Source of the DNA: an uncultured Collinsella sp.
GTDB lineage: Bacteria; Actinomycetota; Coriobacteriia; Coriobacteriales; Coriobacteriaceae
DNA length: 10,652 nt
Direction of reading: 5' to 3'
Assembly: GCA_900549065.1 (NCBI GenBank)
Contig: URNC01000062.1
Location: forward strand, 1-10,652
Shown here piece after piece: positions 1 through 7,554 of the stretch (positions are counted from its first letter, which is position 1; each line of letters begins with the position of its first letter). Below the pieces are notes generated by a model, which was not told the origin of the DNA, ran no database searches, and worked only from the letters and a program-made list of their open reading frames with translations. Both the position numbers and the translations under genes were made by a program.

Positions 1-2
1 AC

Positions 3-80
3 GCTCTGCTGCCGCTCAAGCCCCTCGACGACACCTACGAACACGCCGCCCACGACGCCGCCATGAAGCTCCTCCCCTAG
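3..80 (+). CDS. C-terminal fragment of an unidentified protein
   Basis: This is the last 25 codons plus stop (TAG at 78-80) of a gene that begins before the window. The frame starting at base 3 reads a plausible protein tail ending in AAHDAAMKLLP. The other two plus frames read as Arg/Pro/Thr-rich translations of the kind seen out of frame in GC-rich DNA. An intrinsic terminator follows within five bases, which supports a real gene end. There is too little sequence to identify a family. Confidence 0.55.
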   Translation, partial: ALLPLKPLDDTYEHAAHDAAMKLLP

Positions 81-84
81 CACC

Positions 85-125
85 CCACCACCGCAAAGGG
101 GACAGGCACCTTTGTGGTGGTTTTT
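85..125 (+). terminator. Intrinsic terminator after the first partial gene
   Basis: CCACCA (85-90) and CAAAGG (94-99) pair with CCTTTG (109-114) and TGGTGG (115-120). A three-base bulge (CCG, 91-93) interrupts the left arm, and the loop is about nine bases. A run of five T (121-125) follows directly. It lies five bases after the stop codon of the upstream gene, so it most likely ends that transcript before the tRNA promoter. Confidence 0.75.
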
Positions 126-142
126 CAGTTTGCCAACGATAT

Positions 143-170
143 GTGAACGGCTAAAAAAGTCTGCTATACT
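143..170 (+). promoter_or_regulatory. Extended -10 promoter of tRNA-Glu
   Basis: TATACT at 165-170 is a near-consensus -10 hexamer. It is preceded by TG one base upstream (162-163), giving an extended -10. GTGAAC at 143-148 is a partial -35 match with a 16-base spacer. Transcription would start around 177, a few bases before the tRNA at 181. The -35 is weak, as is common with extended -10 promoters. Confidence 0.6.
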
Positions 171-180
171 CTTTCCCGCT

Positions 181-257
181 GTCCCCATCGTCTAGCGGCC
201 AAGGACGCCACCCTTTCAAGGTGGATATCGCGGGTTCGAATCCCGCTGGGGGCACCA
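181..257 (+). tRNA. tRNA-Glu (anticodon UUC), CCA encoded
   Basis: The cloverleaf can be folded by eye. The acceptor stem pairs GTCCCCA (181-187) with TGGGGGC (247-253), with one T-G wobble. The discriminator is A254 and an encoded CCA occupies 255-257. The anticodon stem CCACC/GGTGG encloses the loop CTTTCAA, giving anticodon TTC. The T-arm is GCGGG/CCCGC around TTCGAAT. The D-arm sequence resembles other bacterial tRNA-Glu genes. It decodes GAA and GAG. It appears to be a single-gene transcription unit, with its own promoter upstream and a terminator 13 bases downstream. Confidence 0.95.
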
Positions 258-270
258 CAAAATCTGAGAA

Positions 271-300
271 GCCCGTTACCAATTCGGTAGCGGGCTTTTT
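271..300 (+). terminator. Intrinsic terminator of tRNA-Glu
   Basis: GCCCGTTACC (271-280) pairs with GGTAGCGGGC (286-295), ten pairs including one T-G wobble, around the loop AATTC. Five T (296-300) follow directly. It sits just past the tRNA 3' end and is a textbook rho-independent terminator. Confidence 0.85.
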
Positions 301-311
301 GCTACCCATGC

Positions 312-347
312 GCCGGGATTCGAACCCGACAGGATGCGAATCCCGGC
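312..347. repeat. tRNA T-arm-like inverted repeat
   Basis: A perfect 11-bp inverted repeat (312-322 and 337-347) is spaced by 14 bases. Read on the minus strand, about 311-330 forms a T-arm: a stem around TTCGAAT closed by GGG/CCC. No acceptor stem, anticodon arm or CCA can be found next to it, so it is not a complete tRNA gene. Positions 315-329 are also the exact reverse complement of 15 bases of the T-arm of the tRNA-Glu just upstream (232-246). It may be a decayed tRNA copy or a recombination scar; this is inference. Confidence 0.4.
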
Positions 348-362
348 ATCATCGCAAAGCCA

Positions 363-581
363 GTGGGCAAAAAATAGCAAATATGAGTACTGTTACCATT
401 TTAGTAACAGCGATTTCATGCGTTTAGAAGTCGATTTAGACGTCAGGCGTCCTACGGCGGAAGAATTGCAGACGTTTATCGGCTATGTACTTGTACATAT
501 GTTGCGTAACACTACATATTTTGTAAATAGATAATGCTACAGGACTTGTGACAGTACTCATATTTGACGTTTTTTGTCCAC
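363..581. repeat. 219-bp segment bounded by 34-bp imperfect inverted repeats
   Basis: Bases 363-396 and the reverse complement of 548-581 match at 29 of 34 positions. The core CAAATATGAGTACTGT is identical in both arms, and both arms carry CAAAAAA upstream of it. The left arm runs directly into a small hairpin, CTGTTAC (390-396) with GTAACAG (404-410). The segment between the arms is AT-richer than the neighbouring genes and has no recognisable transposase or protein domain. The structure could be a short non-autonomous mobile element, two facing copies of a dispersed repeat, or paired protein-binding sites. I saw no target-site duplication at its borders. Confidence 0.5.
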
Positions 582-640
582 AACCCTTTATACCTAGGCA
601 AGTCGGCGGCAAAACGGGCTTCAAAGCGTCCTTCGCAAAC

Positions 641-672
641 AAAAACCGGGGCCCGCATGATGCGGACCCCGG
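641..672 (-). terminator. Intrinsic terminator of glnN
   Basis: On the minus strand CCGGGGTCCGCAT pairs with ATGCGGGCCCCGG (together 646-672), thirteen pairs with one T-G wobble and a one-base loop that will open further in RNA. Five T follow (641-645 read on the minus strand). It lies 31 bases past the glnN stop codon. The wobble pairs properly only in the minus-strand transcript, which fits termination in the glnN direction. Confidence 0.88.
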
Positions 673-703
673 CTCAATACCGTGACGATATGTCAGTTAC
701 GCT

Positions 704-2791
<2,088 letters not shown>

Positions 2792-2812
2792 ACGGAACTC
2801 CCTTCGTATCGG

Positions 2813-2908
2813 CACCGCGTGAGAAGCGGTGTTGATTACTAACGAACGAGTCATAGCTTAGACTCGCCGTGTTTCCGCGACATTACCGTTATGTTGCTGT
2901 CGCGAAAC
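2813..2908 (-). promoter_or_regulatory. Palindrome-rich leader of glnN
   Basis: Three inverted repeats lie in a row upstream of glnN: CACCGC/GCGGTG (2813-2818, 2826-2831), CGAGTC/GACTCG (2847-2852, 2861-2866), and a longer imperfect one joining GTTTCCGCGACA (2871-2882) to TGTCGCGAAAC (2898-2908) with one bulged base. The last carries GAAAC-ending half sites on both strands whose layout resembles the actinobacterial GlnR box (gTnAc-N6-GaAAc), each with one mismatch. The repeat nearest the gene would form a hairpin in the mRNA about 20 bases from the start codon. That these control glnN is inference; no clear -35/-10 pair was found. Confidence 0.35.
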
Positions 2909-3217
2909 CAATCAATGAGGTTACCCTATCGAGGCGGCGTTGCCACCCTCAACAGCCAATCAACTGCATAAATTGCAGACCTCTCCCCATGGTTTAAGGG
3001 TAGTCAATTTGGGATGGAGCTCTATTAACTGGTATTTTGCATCAGATACCAGTCTTTATAGTCCGTGCCTAGATTAGCCGCTCTGTTATAGAGAAAGCCG
3101 ATAGCAAGGCATCTTTGATTGGTATCCCCGAATAACGAGTGAAACTCCACCGTGACACAGTGGTGCTGTAGAATCCTTACAACACATCACACTATTACGT
3201 ATCTAGAGGAGCACGAT
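2909..3217. other. Divergent intergenic region, glnN to metF
   Basis: There is no gene-like reading frame here. The visible content is an 8-bp perfect palindrome at 3028-3053, and TAGAAT at 3169-3174, a possible -10 for metF without a convincing -35 at the normal distance. I looked for riboswitch-like structure upstream of metF (SAM or cobalamin) and recognise none, but such elements are hard to exclude by eye. The region is AT-richer than the flanking genes, as expected for a divergent promoter region. Confidence 0.5.
3028..3053. promoter_or_regulatory. Operator-like palindrome between glnN and metF
   Basis: ACTGGTAT (3028-3035) and ATACCAGT (3046-3053) form a perfect 8-bp inverted repeat with a 10-base spacer, placing the half-site centres 18 bp apart. 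This suits a dimeric DNA-binding regulator. It lies 165 bases upstream of metF and 237 bases upstream of the glnN start, so it could serve either gene. Alternatively it may be a small hairpin in a long leader. The regulator is unknown. Confidence 0.3.
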
Positions 3218-4090
3218 ATGCGCGTCGACGAGGTTTTTAAGCAGGCAGCATCCCAGGGCACCGCGCCCGTTTCGTTTGAGATGTTCCCGCCCAAGGGCGA
3301 GCTGACCCTCGACACGGCTCGCGAAGTGGCAGGCAATCTGTGCAAGCTTTCGCCGAGCTTTGTCTCGGTCACCTGCTCGGCCGGCGGCTCGGGCAACGGT
3401 GCCACCACCGCCCCCATCGCGCATATGATTACGAGCGAATTCGATACACCCTCGGTGGCACACCTTACCTGCGTGGGCCGCTCGCACGCCGATATCGCCG
3501 CCAAGATCGACGAGTATCGCACCGCCGGCGTGGAAAACATCCTGGCCCTGCGTGGCGATCTCCCTGCCGGCGCAACCGAGGACGACAAGCCCGCCTCGGA
3601 CTACGCCTACGCCCGCGACCTCATCCCCGAGCTCGTCGACGCCGGCTTTTGCGTGGGCGCCGCAGCCTACCCCGAGGGCCACATTGCCTGTGAGGATCTC
3701 AACCTCTCGGTCGAACACCTCAAGCAAAAACAGGACGCCGGCGCGAGCTTCTTTGTGACACAGCTCTTCTTTGATAACGAGTGCTTCTACCGTTTTCGCG
3801 AGCTTGCCGACAAGGCCGGCATCACCGTGCCCATTACCGCGGGCATCATGCCGTTTATGGGCAAGTCGCAGATCAGCCGCATGGTCTTTATGTGCGGCGC
3901 GTCGCTGCCCTCCCCCGTCATCAAGATTCTCGCCAAGTACGAGAACGACCCCGAGAGCCTGCAGGCAGCCGGTGTAGATTATGCCGCCCGCCAGCTTTGC
4001 GACCTCAAGGAGCACGGCGCCGACGGCCTGCACCTGTACACTATGAACCGTTCTGCGATCGCCGCGACCATTATGGAGCGCCTGGGGTAA
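3218..4090 (+). CDS. metF: 5,10-methylenetetrahydrofolate reductase
   Basis: This flavoenzyme reduces 5,10-methylene-tetrahydrofolate to 5-methyl-tetrahydrofolate, the methyl donor for methionine synthase, in the cytoplasm. The product is 290 residues, close to the usual bacterial length (about 290-300), and forms a single TIM-barrel domain. Family motifs are SFEMFPP near the N-terminus (19-25, with E21 at the position of the catalytic Glu), ALRGDLP (110-116, with D114 near the flavin), AAYPEGH (149-155) and TQLFFD (181-186). I chose the ATG at 3218 because AGAGGAG lies just upstream at a good distance; a longer frame from 3152 lacks this. It is the first gene of the methionine operon, and its TAA stop overlaps the ATG of the next gene (TAATG), which suggests translational coupling. 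Confidence is high. Confidence 0.96.
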   Translation: MRVDEVFKQAASQGTAPVSFEMFPPKGELTLDTAREVAGNLCKLSPSFVSVTCSAGGSGNGATTAPIAHMITSEFDTPSVAHLTCVGRSHADIAAKIDEYRTAGVENILALRGDLPAGATEDDKPASDYAYARDLIPELVDAGFCVGAAAYPEGHIACEDLNLSVEHLKQKQDAGASFFVTQLFFDNECFYRFRELADKAGITVPITAGIMPFMGKSQISRMVFMCGASLPSPVIKILAKYENDPESLQAAGVDYAARQLCDLKEHGADGLHLYTMNRSAIAATIMERLG

Positions 4091-4878
4091 TGGAAAAACC
4101 GCACATCGATACAACCGCTGTCGAAGTGCCGGCCGACCTTGCGTCGCCGGCGCTTTACCGTGTCGATGCTGCGCACCATCCCCGTGTCGACCGTGCCGAG
4201 ATGCTGCGGTATCTGGGTTACGGCGGCCAGCAGATTGAACCCGAGCTGTCACGACGTATTGAGCTTGTGGTCGAGCGTCTGGAACTTGACATTGAGCCCC
4301 GTGGCGTGCGCCGCGTGTTTGCCGTCGATGCCACGGGCGTGGACGAACAAAGTGAGCCTTGCATTCACTTGGTCGGCACCAACGTTGAGCTGCGAGGTCG
4401 CGATATCTATCGACATCTCAAAGATGCCCGCTTTGCCGCGCTCATGGCATGCACCCTCGGCATGGACGCCGAGCGTCGCCTGCGCACCACGGGAGCCCAA
4501 CATCCCCTGGAGGGCGCCGTGCTCGACGCCGCGTGCTCCGCTTACGTGGAAGCCGCCGTTGAGCAAATGGACCAGCAGGTCAAGACGGACGCCGCCGTTC
4601 ATGGGCTCGCCGGCAACTGGCGCTTTAGTCCCGGCTACGGCGACTGCCCGCTCTCGGCCCAGCGCTCGATCGTCAATGTGCTCAACGCCACGCGGCTCAT
4701 CGGGCTTACCGTCACACCCACCAGCCTGCTCATGCCCACCAAGAGCGTGACCGCGGTGATCGGCCTATTCGACGGCGAAGTCCACGACGCCCAGAGCCGC
4801 CCCACCTGCAATATCTGCCGCATGCGCGAGCACTGCCGCTTCCGCGCCGCCCACACCACCTGCTATTCCAGCCATTAG
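4090..4878 (+). CDS. Methionine synthase activation-domain protein (stand-alone)
   Basis: The protein has 262 residues and resembles the C-terminal AdoMet-dependent reactivation domain of cobalamin-dependent methionine synthase. In full-length enzymes that domain uses SAM and an electron donor to restore oxidised cob(II)alamin to methylcobalamin. The key signature is RFSPGYGDCPLSAQ (178-191), matching the R-x-x-PGY SAM-binding motif, followed by NATRLIGLTVTPTSLLMPTKS (199-219), the P-x-x-S region. The N-terminal half, with LGYGGQQIEPEL (42-53), resembles stand-alone versions in anaerobes. The C-terminus has a cysteine cluster, C240-x2-C243-x5-C249-x8-C258, not found in E. coli MetH. The start overlaps the metF stop by one base. 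The metH gene downstream ends after its B12 domain and lacks this domain, so the two proteins should act together. The role is inferred from the family and the gene context. Confidence 0.9.
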   Translation: MEKPHIDTTAVEVPADLASPALYRVDAAHHPRVDRAEMLRYLGYGGQQIEPELSRRIELVVERLELDIEPRGVRRVFAVDATGVDEQSEPCIHLVGTNVELRGRDIYRHLKDARFAALMACTLGMDAERRLRTTGAQHPLEGAVLDAACSAYVEAAVEQMDQQVKTDAAVHGLAGNWRFSPGYGDCPLSAQRSIVNVLNATRLIGLTVTPTSLLMPTKSVTAVIGLFDGEVHDAQSRPTCNICRMREHCRFRAAHTTCYSSH

Positions 4879-4887
4879 GAGCCCTCA

Positions 4888-7446
4888 ATGTTTACTCCGC
4901 TTATCACTCATGATTCTGACGGCACTGCATTGGCGGCACCCGTTGATGCCGCACGTCGCAACGGTGCCACGTACAAGACGCGCACGATCGGCGATCTGCG
5001 CATTAAGGACGATCGCTTGCGTGCGGCCATCGAGGGCACGGGACACCTGCTGTTCGACGGCGGCATGGGCACCATGTTGCAAGCGGCCGGCATGAAGGCC
5101 GGCGCCCTGCCCGAGCTGCTCAACTTTGAGGAGCCCCAGGTTATCACCGATATCCAACGTCAATATGTCGAGGCTGGCTGCGATGTGATCACCGCCAACA
5201 CCTTTGGCGCCAATGCCCACAAGCTCGACGGTGCCGCCACCGTGGCAGACGTCTTTGCCGCGGCCGTCACCTGCGCCCGCGAGGCCGGCGCCCGCTACGT
5301 CGCCGGCGATATCGGCCCCATCGGCGCGCTGCTTCGTCCCTTAGGCACCCTCAGCTTTGACGAGGCCTATGACCTCTTTGCCGAGGAAGTGCGCGCCGGC
5401 GTCGCCGCGGGTGTGGACCTCTTTATTATCGAAACCATGACCGACCTTGCCGAAATCAAGGCGGCGGTCCTCGCCTGCCGCGAAAACTCCGACCTGCCCG
5501 TCTTTGCCACCATGACCTTTGAGGAGGACGGCCGCACCTTCCTGGGCACGAGTCCCGAGGTTGCCGCCATCACGCTCGATGCCATCGGCACCGACGTTTT
5601 GGGCATCAACTGCAGCCAAGGACCGGCCGAGCTCCGAGGACTCGCCGCACGTATGCTCACCGTTACCGACAAACCCGTTATGGTGCAGGCCAATGCGGGA
5701 CTGCCCCACGTGGACGACGACGGCAACACCGTCTTTGATATCCAAGCACCCGAGTACGCCGAGGCCGTCGCCGGCATGATCGCCGACGGCGTGAGCGTCG
5801 TGGGTGGCTGCTGTGGCACCACGCCCACGCACATGGCGGCACTTCGAACCCTCATCGACAATCACACGCCCAGCCCGCGCCACCGCAAGCCCAGCATGTC
5901 GGTCACGAGCGCCCAGACGGTCGTGGACCTTCCCTGCGACGGCCACAAGATCGCCGTCATCGGCGAGCGCATCAATCCCACCGGCAAAAAGCGCCTGCAG
6001 CAGGCCCTGCGCGACGGCGACCTGGACTACGTCGTAAGCCAGGGCATCAGCCAGCAGGAACAGGGCGCCGACATCCTGGACGTCAACGTGGGCCTGCCCG
6101 AGATCGACGAGGTCAAGATCATCCAACAGGCGACCGAGCAGCTCCAGGGTTCCACACTCCTGCCGCTGCAGATCGACTCCACCGACCCCGCGGCCGTCGA
6201 GGCCGCCGTGCGCCGCTACGCCGGCAAGCCCATCATCAACTCGGTCAATGGCAAGCAGCAGATCATGGATGAGATCTTTCCGCTGGTCGCCCACTACGGC
6301 ACCAATGTCGTCGGCCTCACGCTCGACGAAGGCGGCATCCCCGATACCGCCGAGGCTCGCTTCGCCATCGCCGAGCGCATCGTGGCCGAGGCTGCCCGCT
6401 ACGGCATCGGACCGGACCGCATCCTCATCGACTGCCTGGTCATGACCGCCTCGACCAATCAACGCCAGGCCGAGCAGATCCTACGCGCCATGTCCCTGTG
6501 CAAGGAACGCCTGGGTGTCAAATGCGCGCTCGGCGTGTCGAACATCAGCTTTGGCCTGCCTGCCCGCCCGCTGCTGGGTTCGGTCTTTTTGGCCGCCGCC
6601 TTTGGCGCGGGCCTGGACGCCCCCATCATGAACCCGGGTTCCAAGCGCTTTATGGACACCGTCTACAGCTATCGCGTCCTGAGCGTTGAAGACGAGGGCT
6701 CGACCGGATACATCGAGCGCTATGCCGGCTGGACCGATCCGTACAAGATCGCCGCCAACCCGGCAGCGGCTCAGGCCGCATCGAGTGATGCCGCGCCTGC
6801 TGCTGGCACCGCCGGCACTGACGGCAACGACGACCCGATTCGTCGAATGGTCGTCTCGGGCCGCAAAGGCGAGATCGCTGCCGAGACCGAGCGCCTGCTG
6901 ACAGACCACGACGCTATGGACCTCATCAACAATCACTTTATCCCCGCCCTCGACGAGGTTGGCGTCCTCTTTGACCAGGGCAAGTTCTTCTTGCCGCAGC
7001 TCATGGCCTCGGCCGAGGCCGCGCGCGTGGGCTTCGACACCATCAAGCGCCTGATGCCCGCCGGCGAAATTGCCGACAAGGGTAAGATCTGCGTGGCCAC
7101 CGTCAAGGGCGACATCCACGATATCGGTAAGAACATCGTCAAGATGCTGCTCGACAACTACGGCTACACCGTCTTTGACCTGGGCCGCGACGTCGATCCG
7201 CAGGAGGTGCTCAAGACCGTGCGGGAGCGTGACATCAAGCTCGTCGGCCTCTCGGCGCTTATGACTACCACGGTCGTCGCCATGGAGGAGACCATCAAGC
7301 TGCTTCATGCCGAGGTGCCGGGCGTCAAGATCATCGTGGGCGGCGCCGTGCTCACCCCCGAATACGCCAAGCAGATCGGCGCGGACTACTACGCCAAGGA
7401 CGCCGCCGAAAGTGCGCGCATCGCCGAAGAGGTCTTTGGGCAGTAA
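4888..7446 (+). CDS. metH: Cobalamin-dependent methionine synthase without activation domain
   Basis: It transfers the methyl group of 5-methyl-tetrahydrofolate through cobalamin to homocysteine, giving methionine. Domains of the 852-residue product: homocysteine-binding barrel (about 53-325), with LLFDGGMGTMLQ (54-65) and zinc-ligand cysteines at C242 (GINCS) and C308/C309 (GGCCG); pterin-binding barrel (about 353-620), with GERINPTGKKRL (359-370), VNVGLPEID (399-407) and QIDSTDP (428-434); an Ala/Gly-rich linker (about 624-648); cobalamin cap (about 650-730); and cobalamin-binding domain, with DIHDIGKN (742-749), where H744 is the expected lower cobalt ligand. It stops there, where E. coli MetH (about 1,227 residues) continues into the activation domain. 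That domain is encoded by the gene just upstream. AGGAG (4877-4881) overlaps the previous stop codon and supports the ATG at 4888, which leaves an unusual 52-residue N-terminal extension. Confidence 0.97.
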   Translation: MFTPLITHDSDGTALAAPVDAARRNGATYKTRTIGDLRIKDDRLRAAIEGTGHLLFDGGMGTMLQAAGMKAGALPELLNFEEPQVITDIQRQYVEAGCDVITANTFGANAHKLDGAATVADVFAAAVTCAREAGARYVAGDIGPIGALLRPLGTLSFDEAYDLFAEEVRAGVAAGVDLFIIETMTDLAEIKAAVLACRENSDLPVFATMTFEEDGRTFLGTSPEVAAITLDAIGTDVLGINCSQGPAELRGLAARMLTVTDKPVMVQANAGLPHVDDDGNTVFDIQAPEYAEAVAGMIADGVSVVGGCCGTTPTHMAALRTLIDNHTPSPRHRKPSMSVTSAQTVVDLPCDGHKIAVIGERINPTGKKRLQQALRDGDLDYVVSQGISQQEQGADILDVNVGLPEIDEVKIIQQATEQLQGSTLLPLQIDSTDPAAVEAAVRRYAGKPIINSVNGKQQIMDEIFPLVAHYGTNVVGLTLDEGGIPDTAEARFAIAERIVAEAARYGIGPDRILIDCLVMTASTNQRQAEQILRAMSLCKERLGVKCALGVSNISFGLPARPLLGSVFLAAAFGAGLDAPIMNPGSKRFMDTVYSYRVLSVEDEGSTGYIERYAGWTDPYKIAANPAAAQAASSDAAPAAGTAGTDGNDDPIRRMVVSGRKGEIAAETERLLTDHDAMDLINNHFIPALDEVGVLFDQGKFFLPQLMASAEAARVGFDTIKRLMPAGEIADKGKICVATVKGDIHDIGKNIVKMLLDNYGYTVFDLGRDVDPQEVLKTVRERDIKLVGLSALMTTTVVAMEETIKLLHAEVPGVKIIVGGAVLTPEYAKQIGADYYAKDAAESARIAEEVFGQ

Positions 7447-7472
7447 CACAACGGAAACAACCAAGCACCAAA

Positions 7473-7508
7473 ACGTGCCGCATGCGCCACTTGGCACGTG
7501 CGGCACGT
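7473..7508. repeat. Strong stem-loop between metH and the UPF0210 gene
   Basis: ACGTGCCGCATGCGCC (7473-7488) pairs with GGCACGTGCGGCACGT (7493-7508), 14 of 16 positions complementary, around the loop ACTT. It lies 26 bases past the metH stop codon. No T-run follows on the plus strand, so it is not a standard intrinsic terminator for metH. On the minus strand four T follow. It may stabilise the metH mRNA 3' end, stop transcription weakly, or be a dispersed palindromic repeat. Confidence 0.55.
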
Positions 7509-7554
7509 TAGAATAGATAAGACTATGCTCGTTTTGGCAGATAGGAGCGCAAGG

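Larger units (their letters stand above)
301..640. other. Intergenic region without a convincing gene
   Basis: Between the tRNA terminator and the glnN terminator there is no reading frame with a recognisable domain and a good ribosome-binding site. The contents are the T-arm-like repeat (312-347) and the inverted pair (363-581). Two reading frames of under 70 residues, one on each strand, cross the inverted-repeat arms and share a short motif (see findings). I do not call them as genes, because neither has a clear start signal; the minus-strand one would need a TTG start next to the glnN terminator. Confidence 0.5.

Noticed and set aside
85..125. Inverted repeat as a mobile-element end or CRISPR-like repeat
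   Set aside because: A single hairpin with a T-run just after a stop codon is fully explained as an intrinsic terminator. No direct-repeat array is visible anywhere in the window.
436..642. 68-residue minus-strand frame downstream of glnN as a real gene
   Set aside because: It needs a TTG start next to the glnN terminator hairpin and shows no ribosome-binding site or recognisable domain. The short motif it shares with the opposite arm is reported as a finding, not as a gene.
2909..3217. SAM or cobalamin riboswitch upstream of metF
   Set aside because: Such an element would make sense for this operon, but I could not recognise the conserved core motifs of either class by eye. A covariance-model search would be decisive.
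5341..6462. 373-residue minus-strand open frame inside metH
   Set aside because: It is fully antisense to the conserved pterin and homocysteine domains of metH, with no family features. The similar 349-residue frame opposite metF (3203-4252) was rejected for the same reason.
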